A stretch of 64,000 bases of DNA from Prochilodus magdalenae (taxonomy: Eukaryota; Chordata; Actinopteri; Characiformes; Prochilodontidae), in NCBI GenBank assembly GCA_024036415.1, contig JAMWET010004998.1, positions 438,001 through 502,000 of the forward strand, written 5' to 3'. The number at the start of each line of letters is the position of its first letter. Position 1 is the first letter of the stretch. The notes beneath the pieces are model-generated. The model was not told the origin of the DNA and did not search any database. It was given only the letters and a program-made list of their open reading frames with translations. The translations under genes and the position numbers were made by a program. Shown here piece after piece: positions 22,595 to 35,589 of this stretch.

Positions 22595-23013
22595 TCTCAT
22601 ATACTTTCATGAGGAATAAATCTTGGTGGGTAGGTTTGACATTGTGAGCTGGCAGATGGCAGCAGAACACAGGACTACATGACCAGTACTGCTTTGTCTT
22701 GGTGGAGATGACCCACAAATCCATGTGTGGAGGCACTGCGGTCAGTGCCAATATGAATGGTTTGTTGTCACGCATAATACATTTAGAAGGCCTGGAATCA
22801 CTCCACCTCCACCACAACCACAAAATCTGCAGGATCTGTGTGAGAATATTCAAGCTGCATGGGATGGGTTATCACAGGACACCAGTAGGAACCTCTACAA
22901 CTCCATGCTGAGACGTTTGGCATGTTGCGTTAGCAAACATGGCTGCCCAACACCATACTGAGAGACACTACTTCTGTATGTGTAGCTCAATAAATGATTC
23001 CCACATTAGTCTA
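22595..23013 (+). mobile_element. Tc1-like transposon family A, copy 3 (internally deleted)
   Basis: After the shared leader (about 22615-22655), a single open frame reads CLGGDDPQIHVWRHCGQ (the block after the first catalytic Asp). It then runs through a deletion to PQNLQDLCENIQAAWDGL, NLYNSMLRRLACCVSKHG and CPTPY, followed by a stop at about 22962. The C-terminal 65 codons are uninterrupted, so this copy is younger or better kept than copy 2. The 3' end is AGTCTA at 23008-23013. N-terminal and central catalytic parts are missing. Confidence 0.8.
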
Positions 23014-23399
23014 AATTGATCATCATTTATTGTTCCTGGTAACCTGGTTATCTTCCTTCCCAATAGCAGTGCAGTCCCACTTTCCTTCTAGGTGCAGCTA
23101 TTCTTTTGATGATGAGTGTATGTATGTGTTATATAAAGTAATGAGGCTATTAACTATTATTACATGCTGAAGTATCTTTTGTGCTTTGATATAAACAAAT
23201 ACTTTGGTTAATGTTAGGTAGCAAACACTTTCAAACAGTTAAATTTTTTGAATGTTGGTACCTTTCATCAGTGTTTGCAAGGCTGTTGAGTTTTAAATGC
23301 AGGATAGATGTGAACTGCCACTGGTTGGGTTGTTACCCTATAATTTTCACAGCCTCTTAAATTCCCACCTATTTCATACCCTGGGATAAACCTTCCACA

Positions 23400-23765
23400 C
23401 CTGCCCTTATGTGTTTGTAGTTGACACTTATCTTTATTGTTTTTTCTTTCTGCTAGATGATATTGAAAGGCTTTTTCTAATCACACCCCCTCCTCCTCCT
23501 GGAAGTGAAATGCTCGGCTCTGACAGCTTCTATAACCTCTTTGCAAGTGTGTGTGTGATATTGCTTCGGAATAAGAGACGTTGGAGCGTAATCGCCTCTT
23601 TATCTGTCCCTGCATCTTGACAACCGCAATTAAAGCTCCCTTTGGCTGTCATCTGCCGCCACTGAGTGCATTCACTTTCCATCAGCCTGTTTCTAAGATG
23701 TGCTCTCTCTCTCCCTTTCCCTCTTTCTCTGTCTCATTCTCTCTCTCCCCTCTCACTCTCTGTGT
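23400..23765. promoter_or_regulatory. Candidate conserved block followed by a CT-rich tract
   Basis: 23450-23700 is repeat-free, with phrases such as AATTAAAGC and TGACAGC typical of conserved non-coding DNA. A TTTCTTTCTGCTAG acceptor-like string at 23442-23455 precedes an open frame with a Pro5 run, but no good donor follows. 23701-23765 is CT-rich. Confidence 0.22.
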
Positions 23766-24109
23766 CTCACTTTCTTGCACACAGACATGCATTCCAGTGC
23801 AGATAACTGATGCCATCCTGTCAAACTTGCCTCAGGCTTGTTGTCCTTGTTTCTCCAATGTGATATTTCACAGTGTCACTCAAACTAGGGAGCTCTGTCA
23901 TCCTTAAATGATCTCTGCTACTGACTTCAGATGGCCAAAATCAAATGGCATATCTGAAATGTGGAAATTTAATACAACCTGCCACAGTGTTCAGTTTGTT
24001 CTGTATTTTTCACAGCCTTAAGCCATGAATAATTATTGTTCATGAATAATGAACACTTTACCTTCCAGAAAGTTTGAACCTACTTGTCTTATTAATATTT
24101 TTTTGCATT
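23766..24109. other. Unassigned DNA
   Basis: 24027-24055 holds a near palindrome, ATGAATAATT...ATGAATAAT. Nothing else recognised. Confidence 0.4.
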
Positions 24110-25460
24110 TGAATACATACTGACAAATTAACAGTGTAAGATATTATTAATAATCTATGGATTTCTTATCAAGTAATATATGAGTATATATTTAACATAA
24201 GGCATTCTGAATTTTATTTAAATGTGAATTTTATCATGACTTTATTATGAATATTATGCTTATTGTAACTTTACTATGGATATGAATTAGAGTCGTAGAT
24301 GCAGGATGTGTGTCAGGAGTTGGTTTTATTATGACCCTCTAAAATCTTGGTCCTATATTTAGCAGGGGTAGATGCTGGGAGTAGGTGCATTACGCATGAG
24401 TAAATATCATCAAGCCATGGTATTAGAAACCTTGGTAAGGAAAACATGTATCTGTGCTGATGGGCAAACAGATCGTGACAAGTGCTGTGCTAAATTCAAG
24501 GTAAGCTTTATTTAATAGATTTGTAATCGAGCTCAGCAGCAACAAGAGCAAGGCAGACATAACATAGAGGCAAGGCAGAGTGAAGAAACAGTAGGGCGAC
24601 GAAACCAGGCAAACAATCAGACCAGCAAAAGTACCAATTAGAGAAAAGACAAAAGAGTAAATCAGCGAATCAGAATAAAGTCTAAACCAGAGTAGCAAAC
24701 AAGTATAATCACACAGAGAAACACTCAGTAAACTCAGAGTGGCAATACTTCCCTATGAGCAGTGTGAGAGAGGAGTATTTGTACAACACACTAAACTAAC
24801 AACAACCGTGTGATCAATACTCAGGGACTCGGATCTAGAAAACGGAATGGGTTTGGGAGGTGGCGAACATGTGAAAGTAACGTCATCGGGTGGTGGGTTA
24901 TGGGAAACGGAGTCCGGGAGATCGAGGGTGTGAAGAGAACCAGCAGGCGTGACATTATCTTCATTTTTTATATTAATTTTGTGTTGTTAACTTTTATGAG
25001 CATGTTAGTTTTATGGTATCTTTATTTTAGATATTAATTTAATTACAACTTGATATATTCTGGATATTAATATTATTGTTATTTGATTGTGATATTAGTT
25101 TTGTTATAGCTTTACTCATGATATTAATTATATCATTAATTTATTTTATATTTTGTTATTGTCATCAAATTCCTTTTGTCTAAATATTACTTTTATTGCA
25201 TCTTCTTTGTCCATATTCATTTCTATTGTGACACCATTTTATATATATGTTACTTTTGTCTTGACATAAATTTTATTATTACAGCAATCTGAATATTAAT
25301 ATTCTTATTTCTTTTTATTACTTCTAATTACTTTTATAGAAATGTTATTCTGGATGTTATTAGAAATTCATTCTTCACATACATTTTATTATAGCTATAT
25401 CTGGTTATTAATTTAATTGCACATATTAGTCAATTGCATATTTTTTATATTCATATGGCA
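24110..25460. repeat. AT-rich low-complexity tract, interrupted
   Basis: 24110-24310 and 24955-25460 share loose repeats of TATTAATTTTATTATAGCTTTA-like words every 30-40 bp. They look like one very old tandem array split by the LTR-like block at 24453-24954 plus about 140 bp of unassigned sequence. Period and copy number are uncertain. Confidence 0.5.
24453..24954 (-). mobile_element. Probable solo LTR, minus strand
   Basis: On the minus strand it runs from TGTCACGCCTGC to CAGCACA, giving TG...CA ends. The flanks are GTATC on the left and TTATC on the right, a 4-of-5 match to a 5-bp duplication. AATAAA lies near its 3' end, at about 24508-24516. Its start resembles that of the LTR at 18790 but the two are not close copies. 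The left boundary is less certain than the right. Confidence 0.45.
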
Positions 25461-25961
25461 AGACTGAGCAGATTATGAAAGTTGGATGATGCTCCTGCTG
25501 GCTGAGGTGATGGGTTCAGTGCTGTTTCTGCTGTTGTCCATCAGCACAGTGGACATGACAGTGACGAGTGTACCTACCCACCAGTGACACTATACTTACA
25601 CCAGCCTAATGCATTTTTCGTGTTCTGCAGTTTTTCTACAGTGCACTGGCTCAGTGTAAATACAAGCCCACTATTGTACCTGAAGTCCAAAAATCTTCTC
25701 ACTACAGCAAATGGAAATGTCAGGCTAAGAAACGAGAAAGAATGAGTGAGGAGGTGTGGGGACTGGCATTACACTAGCTGATGTAAGCTGTGTATTTATG
25801 AGACCATATGAATGCCATGGCTTATCAAAGCTCTCATTAGGAACAGCTTGGTTAAGGCTGCCGAACAGTCATGCAGAGTTGATTAGTTAATTAGAAAGAA
25901 AGAATAAAAGAAAGTTCCCCCAACTGCTCCTATTACATACTGAGATGCTGTGTACCAAGGA
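25461..25961. other. Unassigned DNA
   Basis: Nothing recognised. 25640-25870 is repeat-poor. Confidence 0.4.
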
Positions 25962-25980
25962 TGTGTGTGTGTGTGTTATT

Positions 25981-26042
<62 letters not shown>

Positions 26043-26052
26043 TGTGTGTGTC
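25962..26052 (+). repeat. Compound (GT)n-(GA)n microsatellite
   Basis: GT runs at 25962-25977 and 25985-26012 lead into a GA run to 26039, then GT again. The 64-codon minus frame over it is only translated repeat. Confidence 0.95.
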
Positions 26053-26261
26053 TTCTACACACCAAATAACAACATGCGGAATGCACACCACACCTTCAAA
26101 CCTTGTTGAGTTGTTAAATAATCCCAAGTAGCTTTGCGTATGTGGTCTCTAGCACTGTATCACACAGTGTTATCAGTTAACGTGGGCACACCTTATCCAT
26201 TTTTACAGCATCTAATTAAATTCAATGCTCTTCAGAAAATGAGCAGTAAACATGCCTTGAT

Positions 26262-26685
26262 TATACTTACTGGTCAGTTCATTAGCTACATCTACATTTT
26301 TCTGCACTCTTTGTCCATTTGATCAGCTCCACTTACCATATAGGAACACTTTGCAGTTCTACAATTACATTCTGTAGTCCCTCTGATTCACTGCATACTT
26401 TGTTATCCCCCTTTACTCTGTTCTTCAGTGGTTAGGACCTCCACAAAACCCCCACAGGGCAGGTATTATGTGGGATCATTCTCAGCACTGCAGTGACACT
26501 GACATGGTGGTGGTGTGTTAGTGTGTGTTGTGCTGGTGTGAGTGGATGAGAGACAGCAGTGCTGCTGGACTGTTTAAACACCTCAGTGTCTCTGCTGGAC
26601 TAAAATAGTCCGTTGACCACTGATGAAGGACTAGAGGATGACTAACACAAACCATGCAGTAAAAGATCAGCTATCTTCTGCAATT
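26262..26685 (+). repeat. Fold-back interspersed repeat, one arm
   Basis: It shares CCATATAGGA...CTTTG, CTGTTCTTCAG, ATCATTCTCAGCACTGCAGT and ACTGATGAAGG-type blocks, in order, with 53065-53420. It therefore belongs to the same family, but the return arm is absent. I recall such long-arm palindromic repeats as abundant in characin and catfish genomes. It has no coding content and is probably a non-autonomous DNA element. Confidence 0.7.
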
Positions 26686-28505
26686 TTTTTTAGTCATTGC
26701 TGCTTCAGTGACACCAACATGTTTGGTTCTTGTTCTTTTCTGTTTTGTATTGTGGGTTTCCATGCATTCATGTGTGCAGGATCTTGAACATCTCGTTTAG
26801 TGTAGTTGCTTTTATAAATGAGCAACAGTTCACTCTTTACCCCAATCTGCAGTACAATTGGACTGTCTGGACAATGGCACAAGAGGGTGAACTAATTTGC
26901 CACAGCCTCACCCTGAGGCAGACAACTTCTGCATAGTTAGCTTAAGAAAATCAAATGATAGAAGCTTGCTGTTGTGCATAGGATAGTACGGTGTTATTAT
27001 GTAGGACATGTACGTTTCCCTGAATTAGTACTTGAGTGTCTGTTTTTTTTTTTCAATTAACAGCATAATATCATAGTTTTCTTTCGAGGCTTATTTTCTT
27101 TCACCCTTAAGACTTTGATTTGGAAGCATTCAGGAGATCCAAGAGCTTAATTTGAGGGTCCTGGACCAGGATTTTGCACCCAGACAATATTTAAGTTAAG
27201 GGCCAATTGTGCAGGTTTGATTTGAGGTCTGGTTTTGACACCAGTGGTTTTGGCATCCTGCAGAAAAAGTGAACAGTAAACAGCATACTGGATTTAAATT
27301 AACAACTACTAAGTATAAGTGTAGACTTTCTGGTTGATGTTGAAAAAACAATAATTTTAAAAAATGAACTGACCTCCTCTGAGTTGCTGCCTTTTGTAGT
27401 TGCATTTTGTAGTATTAGCATTTTGATCAAATGTGGCACATTATGTATTTTTTGTTTCTTCTAACATGCTAAGCTCAGCAGTTATGCATAAAATAAATTT
27501 TTTTTTAAATATTTGTTTAAAAAAGTTGAAAGTGTGATATGTTGATGTTGATATTATCGTGAAAAAGAAGATCTCCACAAATGACATCATTAACAGCCCA
27601 CACAACACTATCTAACCATGAGATAACATGCTGGGAAACACTTTCAACTCTACCATTTACTGTACTCTCATTTATCTAATGAGGCTTGCCACTGCAGCTC
27701 ATTTTCAATGTTGAAATCCTAATCACTAATCCATTATTAAAAGAAATCGTATCCTAATCTCTCTTAAGTGCAGGAACCACATGTTGTGCAAACAATCATT
27801 AAACATGTTGAACTGCTGAACTGATGAAAATACTGGTGAATATAAAACCAACGTATGCAGGCGGTCATTAATATGTTAACTTATTTACTGTTGAAATACT
27901 CAGAATAAAGGTTATTACTTTATTTTATTTATTAATTTCAATATAAATTGACTTTTTTACTCCATTAGTTGATTATTCTGTTTATTTTAAGCACACGTTG
28001 TCATATAATTTTGAATACACTAAGTTTGTTGTTTTCTTGGAATCTCACTAAAATTTCACTAAAAGTTTTTGATTACATTATTGTACATCATCACCTCCCA
28101 CTTCCACTACCCTCACCTGTCAATGAGCAGCTAACTCAGAGACCCTCCTTGATATTCTGTTTCACTTGAAAATATGACATGCCATTAAAGGACAATGCAT
28201 TATGATTTTTAGGTCGTGATGACTTTAATATTGATATCAGTGGCTTGTTAATGTCAACTTATGCACCTTAACTTAGCAGTTAAGGGCAATAAAATGTGAA
28301 ATATTGTTGATATTGCTGTTAAGTGGGAAAACCTCAGAGACTAAAGGATACAAAAAAAGTACAGCATGTCTGTAATTTTTGTATTTATTTAACTAAGCAA
28401 TTTGTAAAATGATGCAAGCTGTTGAATTCATACTCCAAGCAACAGGGGGCAACATATCAGCATAGAGTTTTGCCCCTGTTATAAGGAAACTGTTTTGTTT
28501 TGCTT
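26686..28505. other. Unassigned DNA
   Basis: The pair of overlapping frames at 26694-26936 and the minus frame at 27196-27405 have no domain. 27900-28080 is AT-rich. Nothing else recognised. Confidence 0.4.
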
Positions 28506-28772
28506 CTATTTGTTTTTTATGTTGGCTGCTGTAAACTGTATATCATTTGTCCATATATAGGTTGTTTATTGTTATATTGTGTAGATAGTATAGATTGTGT
28601 ATTGTACAGTGTATGTATTTTATGTGTATATGTGGAGACATTGTGTATATTGCTGACTGTCCGTAAGTTATGTGTATATTGATATAGTACTACACAGACG
28701 CAACTGCCGAAACCAAATTAATTTGTCAACATACTTGGCCAATAAACCAGATTCTGATCTGGTTCTGATGTG
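28506..28772 (+). mobile_element. LINE 3' tail (CR1/Rex-like)
   Basis: A TGTATATTGTGTA-rich leader precedes ACCAAATTAATTTG, CATACTTGGCCAATAAACC and AGATTCTGATCTGGTTCTGA (28710-28768). The GGCCAATAAA plus GATTCTGATTCTG ending is a familiar teleost non-LTR terminus from memory. Only the tail survives; no RT sequence is attached. Confidence 0.6.
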
Positions 28773-29399
28773 TTTTTTTGACGGTCACTTACCTAGCGCT
28801 TTAGCCATTGCCGGGTTTACTGTTCTTTTAACTCATTTACCTGTTATTAAATGATCTAACAAGAAGCAGGACTGTCAGTATGATTAAAACAATATGTTAC
28901 AGCATGCCATCAGGGCAGTGGCACTTGTACATACTCTCTATTGGACTGCTCGCAAGCTTGGTGACTCTCTAGCAACCCTTCAAGTACAAAATAGCATCTC
29001 AAGACAGGGTGGGTTTGTTGAGCTCTCCCAACCACAATTAAATAAAAATAGTGAAAAAAAAATAGAAAAAAGAGCTATTATTAATAAGCCATTAACTACT
29101 ATTAACTTACATGCTATTAGATATTTGCTGTAGTGTAAAGGTGCTTTTTGTCTGACCAGGTTTCGACCTTTATACCCAAACTAAAGGCCAACATTAACAG
29201 ACATTGTGAAAACTGTTTACCTACATGTTTTTTGACAGTTATGAAAGCTTTGTGTTCGTTCCTTATTTATGTGGGCGAATCCATATCATAACACCTTATC
29301 ATAAGCACTGTGTTCTTACAGCAGAAGTGAAACAGCAGTGAAGTGTTTAATGAGAAGGCATGTCGTCTCAGGGGACAGTTTTTCTTTAAGTGCGGTTTA
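28773..29399. other. Unassigned DNA
   Basis: A 79-codon frame at 28894-29133 ends in poly-Lys/Asn and looks incidental. Confidence 0.4.
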
Positions 29400-30500
29400 A
29401 AGCGTTGTTTTGGCCGAGCCCAGTGTTTCTCTGATTTGCATTTGATTTATTAGACCTGGTCACTGGCATATTGATAGATGAGTAATAAAGAATTGTTTGC
29501 AGCCATTCCTCGTTCACTTGGGGAGCCTAAACATGGCCATAAATTGTTTTGCTTGTCTTTGCTTTTATTAATATGTCTTGCCAATTGAACCATAAAAAGA
29601 GAATTTGTTATGAAAGAAATGTTATTGCACTGCCTTTGATGGATCTTGCAATTCCAGCGTGCTTTAGGACAAGAACAAACGACCTGCTTTGAGATTAAAG
29701 ACACAAATATACGGCTTAAAAGGCTTTCTGCTGGGTCAGAAGGCCCCACACGAGAAAGACGAGATTAGAGCCATTTTGCTTTGAAAGGTGAAATATTCCA
29801 CTAGATATTAAAGGTGTAGGCGAGATAAAAGCTCCTTGAATAGTTTGTAGGTGTTATTGCACCTGTCTAATAGCATTTTGGTATCATTATTTGCCAACAG
29901 CACTACTGTTTGACAAGCTGAGGCATTTCTAAGCAAGCACAACAAGAACAAGGAGTGATTATGGTGATAAACGAATCAAATGAATGGAGTTTGGCCTTTT
30001 TTTTAAAGAAACCGTTACCAAGCACTAGTAAAATGATTCCATGAAACACAAATATGCTGTTCAGTACTAATCAGTGCATTTATCAATCATGGAAATAAAA
30101 AAAAAAAAGAAACAGTGAGAAAAATAACACCACACATCAGCTTTAGCAGGCAATAAAGTTTAGCTGCAGTGTATCAGAAGCAAAGTCAAACCTTCTCTGC
30201 AGAAAAATGAACCCAGTACCCCCCTCCCACACTCCAGGCTTTCGTTTCAATCGAGCTCTTTCGCCTGAAGGGCTAAATTGTCCCCAGTGGAATTCCAGCC
30301 CCAAATATTCAAAGCAATTTATGTTGGTCCAATAAGCATGATGAACCTGCTGCTTCTGTGGTACTGTTTTTCCATTATTAAAGGAAACTTCAACCCCCCT
30401 GAGATGCATTCTAATACCACACTGAATAAAATACACAGACAACAATTTGTTATGTGGCCCGCTCTCTGATGGAGAGTGATGAGACCCTGGCTACTGCACG
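29400..30500. promoter_or_regulatory. Candidate conserved non-coding cluster
   Basis: 29430-29800 and 30160-30500 are transposon-free and balanced in composition. They contain homeodomain/POU-like words (TTTGCATTTGATTTATTA, TTTATTAATATG, TAATTGTTTT). Frames on both strands here (29450-29749 minus; 30143-30664) have no domains. 30090-30115 is a poly-A stretch between the two blocks. Confidence 0.3.
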
Positions 30501-31989
30501 TTCTCACAGCTGCTGGCAAGAAAGGCAAAAACAGTTATTTCATGTCTGCTCTGATTGAAAATATTACTGGGAAAATCATAGACATTGTCTTACAAAGCAA
30601 TAACATGAATATCGCTGACTGTGTATACAAACACAGCACCAGCATGATGGGGCATTTTTCATAGCATTAAAAAGAAGAAGTAATAATGCTTATGACTGCT
30701 TATTTTATTTAAAAATATTAACCCTTCAGTGAATTTGCATGGAGATGCATGTTATGAATTCTCCTACAGTGACATTTTACAATACGTCTAAATAACATTA
30801 ATAAATAATTTTTGATATTGTTATTGTTGCATTTCTTTTTTTGTTGTTGTTGTTGGTTGTTTCTTTAAGGCTTTGCATGATTGCTGTTGTTCAGTTAGAA
30901 TTTAAATTGCACTGATGTTTCAATATTTTCCCATAATTCAATAAATAATATGTAAACAAATTTCATGTAAAAACCACAATTATGGAGAAAGAGGCAGAAT
31001 TGTTCACAATTGTGGTGATAGGAACCAGGAATAGTCTGTAGGTCTGTTATTAAGCTTCTCTAGAGTAAGTTTACATAACACTATGGCTGATTCAAGACCA
31101 CCTTTGTCAAGCCCAAGCTAGATCTAGATAGAGCTAGAGTCCAAGGCCTTAATTCATTTTTCCCTCCTTCTAATACAAATTATAAAGATTTACTATATAA
31201 AGATTTACTGTCCACACAAAAACCTGCATGTACAAAATTAATTCAGTTGAGTTGTAATCATAATAAAATTCCTCCTCTTCTACCTACAAACACAAATGTG
31301 GTGTGGATTCAAACTCCTACTCTTAATGAATGGAACCCACTCATTGCTTACTCTAAGTAAATCCAACCAATCCATACTTACCAATGAATTCAACCCATGC
31401 CTGCAATGTAATGAAAATGTGAAGCAAACACATGATGGATGGATGTGGATGGATTGATGGATACCATTAACTATATTGCCATGGTTGTGAACAATTATAC
31501 ATGTATATGATTGTTGGATATCCCATTGTAAAAAACTTTAAACTGCTTCAGAGTCTCGTGACTCCACTGTGGCACTGTGCATAGTAGCCCAGTGATTTTT
31601 TTGGGCTATGCGCTTAAGCCTCAGCCTCAGCCTGTGAGTGTGCAAGGTCTGCCACTTCGTAGTTGAGCTGTTGCTCCTAGACATTTCCATTTCATAATAC
31701 TAGCACTTATAGTTGGCTTATAGTTGTACCCTTACGCTGGTGATAGAATAGTGTAGACGCATACAAAAGAAATCACATATCCAGAGACACTGGACATTGT
31801 GCTGATATAACATGTTTTATTTATGTGCAAGTACTTAACCCATCATGTAAAATCAAAGCACCATTTTTTTCAGCACGCTTAGAAAATGTAAGACCTCTCT
31901 AGAGGCCGCTGCTACTGAAACCCTGTATAAAATTTTGCAGGGCAACCGCCAAGTCCCGAATAATTTCATGTATTATTAGTGTATTTACT
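30501..31989. other. Unassigned DNA
   Basis: 30840-30856 is a short (TTG)n. 31430-31460 has GATGGATG repeats. 31895-31960 contains an odd GC-richer phrase, TAGAGGCCGCTGCTACTG, that I cannot place. Confidence 0.4.
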
Positions 31990-32340
31990 TAAGTGTAGGA
32001 CATAGCAATGAAGCTAATGTGTTTGACATAATTACTGCTCGTTCTGTGTGACTTTTCTGAGGTCTTTAATGAAGACGGGAACAGAACCGTGAGTCATGAA
32101 TTTGTTTATTTTTTGTAAAGTGTGGGGATGACCCAGAGAAAAGCTAACCTAAGAGCGCTGGTGTCCTCTGGGACTTAATTAAGGCCTGTATGTCGTATGA
32201 TTCACTCTTTCCCATTCTGCTGCAAAGGCATTTAATTGTGTCCATTTGTTTCATCTCCTATAAGAATTTATGGCTTTCAGGGATCTAATCCTTTGCTCGC
32301 TCATCACTGCTGTAATAGCTGATGTTCCAGTGTATATGTG
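31990..32340. promoter_or_regulatory. Candidate conserved non-coding element
   Basis: Repeat-free, with GACATAATTACTG, GACTTAATTAAGGCC and GCATTTAATTGTG words. The texture is like vertebrate enhancers; there is no direct proof. Confidence 0.28.
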
Positions 32341-33759
32341 TTAGAATAAGGGTATTCGTGTCTTTGTTATTGCATTCACAGTGCTTTAAAAGATAACAGA
32401 CTACACATCTATGAAATCACACTGTGGAATTTTTTGATGTGGAATTAAATTATTTTATAGTAAATAATAATATAATTATAATAAGAGTGAGAATCAGGCT
32501 ATCATCTTTTAAATTTGCCTTTCAGTGAGTTCTGCTTAGATCAGATGCCCTGCGTGACATTTACTTGAGGACACCAGCACATCTTAAATATAAAGTAATG
32601 TCATTGGTATGCCTCAAGAGTCTTCGGCTCAAAGTTCAGTTACCGCAATTAAGCAGTGTGTCTTTTTTGGCAATGTCAACAAATTAGAGCTGAAGTTTGC
32701 CCTGAATAAAGTGTAGAGTCAAGAGACTAATTTGTGCAAACTATCCCATGATACTCGCCTAATGGCTATGTACTATGTCTTGCCTCATTTAAAAAAGCTC
32801 AATTTAAATAGACCATGATGAGCTTTCTAAACTGGCTTGAGTAACAAATAGGCAACCACAATGTAATTATTGTTAATTGGTGCACTGTAGATTCGTTATA
32901 GATAGTTGATGATTAGTCTTTAACTTGTAATTAATCTTAATATCTATAATTGCAACTGACCTTAAAATTGAGTGTGATCAGTTCTAAGAAATCTAATCTT
33001 AACTTCAACCCTACACCTTCAACATGTAACCAACCTTCTGAACCTAACTAACTAAGTGCTGATCAACCCGAAGTTTCTTGTAGTATCTGCAAATAAAGCG
33101 TGACCAAGATTTTTTCCATCTCTTATTATACACATATTTGTTAATGCTGTATTATGATTAATTCTACCATCCTCAGAAAAATCTAAACATTATGTCATAT
33201 TGTACATCAGCTGTTACACTGCTATACACGGATATAAAACATTAAGGATGTATTATTCATAACTCATTATTTATGTCTTGCATCAAAACTCTCAAACATG
33301 TCATGGTTTTGCAACATGCAACATTCTGCAAATCTTGCAGAACATACAAAATTAAGAGCTGGTGCTCAATATTTGGAATCAATGTGTTTAATAATATAAA
33401 ACATTCAAGATTTAACACATTAGTCTATGATTTTCATAGGTTTCAGTGGGACACTGAGGAGCTGAGAATGAAAATGCTGATGAACATAACTATAAAAGAT
33501 TCTAAAATGACTGAAAAGATGCCAAGAATTAAAATGTATACTGCATGTATATTATGTATATCCAGAATTCACCATATCTTAAAAGATCCAATCTCAAGAC
33601 AGATGAATAAACAAACAATTAAATAGAATAACCATATATTCTTTGTCATGTAATAACATTTTGTTGATGTAAAAAATTTTATACTGAATAAAACATGTAA
33701 ATGACCTTTTATTGATATTTAAATACATGCTATATTAGGTATTATTCAATATCTGAAAA
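32341..33759. other. Unassigned AT-rich DNA
   Basis: The 117-codon frame at 33273-33626 is rich in Lys, Ile, Met and Asn, as expected for AT-rich random sequence, and shows no domain. I do not call it a gene. Confidence 0.4.
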
Positions 33760-33970
33760 AAAGGGGTGGCACTCACAGGGGTGCACTCTTAAGAGGGAAT
33801 TTGCATATAGTTTTAAGGTTAGGAATATGCATAGAAAATTAGGAATATGCCTAAAGTATTAGGGTTAAAATATGCATATATGGTTAGGAATATGCATATA
33901 GCATTAGCATTGTACATTTACATGTAGTATAAGAGTTAGACAGATGCATATAGGGTTAGGACTAGTATGA
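33760..33970 (+). repeat. Short degenerate minisatellite with GGTTAGGAATATGCATATAG motif
   Basis: The words GGTTAGG, AGGAATATGCATA and AATATGCATATA recur about every 25-30 bp, with about six units at 33800-33965. Divergence is high. Confidence 0.7.
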
Positions 33971-34953
33971 AAGTATGCACTTTTGCCTTGGGAAAAACTC
34001 TACACTCTTTAACACCACTGTTGTAGTTTTAAGGACAAACTTATTTTGTCCATATCTTTATGAACAAAAATGTACATAAACTGCACCATGTTCTTTATAA
34101 ATAGCAAAATATGTAACATGGGAACTGATCCCCAACTTGTGAATGGTAGTGTAAATGGTATTTTTGTAATTAGGCTACAGATGCATGCAGTAATCCTGAT
34201 CTATAAAGTACCAGGGGAGTAGCCAGAACCTTGGCAATGAGGTGACCTTGGTAAAATCTGATATTTAGTGGTTCGGCAAAATACTTGGAAAATGAAATAA
34301 AGCAGAAAATAATGCTCTTCTGTGCTTAAATTAGACCTACTTTACTAAAATGACAGCAGTGTTTTTAATGAAATGGTCAGACAATATTTTAGTCCTGTTT
34401 TTAATAGGGTTTGGTAAATAATGTTTATAATTTCTACCGCTGAATACTGTTCACTGGTTAACAACATGTGACCCACAGCAAACATTTAACAAAACATAAA
34501 GTACTGCATAAATACAAAACTATATTTAGGGCATCTGTAACTGTGTATCTTGGCACATTGATTGGCATGTAAACAGAATAGAAGAAAACTTTTCTGCTGA
34601 TTTCTTTAATAATAACTGTCTGTATGTACATAACTAGGTTAAACATCGATCATGGTAGGATGAAACTAGCCACTCCTGGCCACTCATTGGCTACACCACA
34701 GATAAAAGACGTGAGTTGGCTTTTCTGTTAAAAACACGTGTACGATCTAAAAAAGCTAGTCAGCAGCTATGCATTTTTAAACAGGGAATATGCAAATTCT
34801 ACTGACAACACATACCATTGCATTTGGACTTGTTTTGATCATAACAGTTTCCAGTGAATTATTATGAGCTGTTATAGCTGATAATAATAACTAATAATAA
34901 TATATTTTGAATTAATATCTGACTAATAATATATTTATTATTTAAAAGCAGTA
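33971..34953. other. Unassigned AT-rich DNA
   Basis: Nothing recognised. Confidence 0.4.
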
Positions 34954-35089
<136 letters not shown>

Positions 35090-35100
35090 ACATATATAGT

Positions 35101-35589
35101 ATATATAATTTTAGATACAGTGTGGTAAAAAAGTATTCAGTTCAGCAGACAAACAGTAATTGTATATCCAAACATATGTTTAGCTGTTTTAGCTCAAACG
35201 AAAAACTAGGAAACCAAAACATTAATCATTTCTAATATAATTTAGAGCTGAACAAACTGCATAATATATGTTTGAAGTTAATAATAATAGCAATTAATTG
35301 TCATATGTGATATTCAGTATTCCATCATTGTTGAAGTGTGCAACAATTGCAGTAACAATTGCCCCTGGCCAGGACACAGGTGGTTCTGAAATGTTACTAC
35401 ATACTCCTTTACCCTATAAGAAAAACTCAACTATTTTGCATGATGGTCCATGCAGTTCCTGGATAAAAAGTCTCAGTATGTAAGTGAAAGGTTAGGTAGT
35501 ATGTAGGCCTGGAAATAAGGGGTTAGAAGAAATTTTCAAACCAGAACATGTTACTATGGAGGCATAGCCAGTAAATTTTCCTTTTAGCA
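35101..35589. other. Unassigned DNA
   Basis: Nothing recognised. Confidence 0.4.

Noticed and set aside
23456..23620. Exon-like frame with Pro5 after a TTTCTTTCTGCTAG acceptor
   Set aside because: No convincing donor follows and the frame runs into a GT-rich stretch; more likely non-coding.
30143..30664. Four overlapping frames on both strands
   Set aside because: They overlap one another in conflicting phases with no domain; the block looks like conserved non-coding DNA.
33273..33626. 117-codon plus-strand frame, the second longest outside repeats
   Set aside because: Rich in Lys, Ile, Met and Asn as random AT-rich DNA would be, with no domain and no splice or promoter context.
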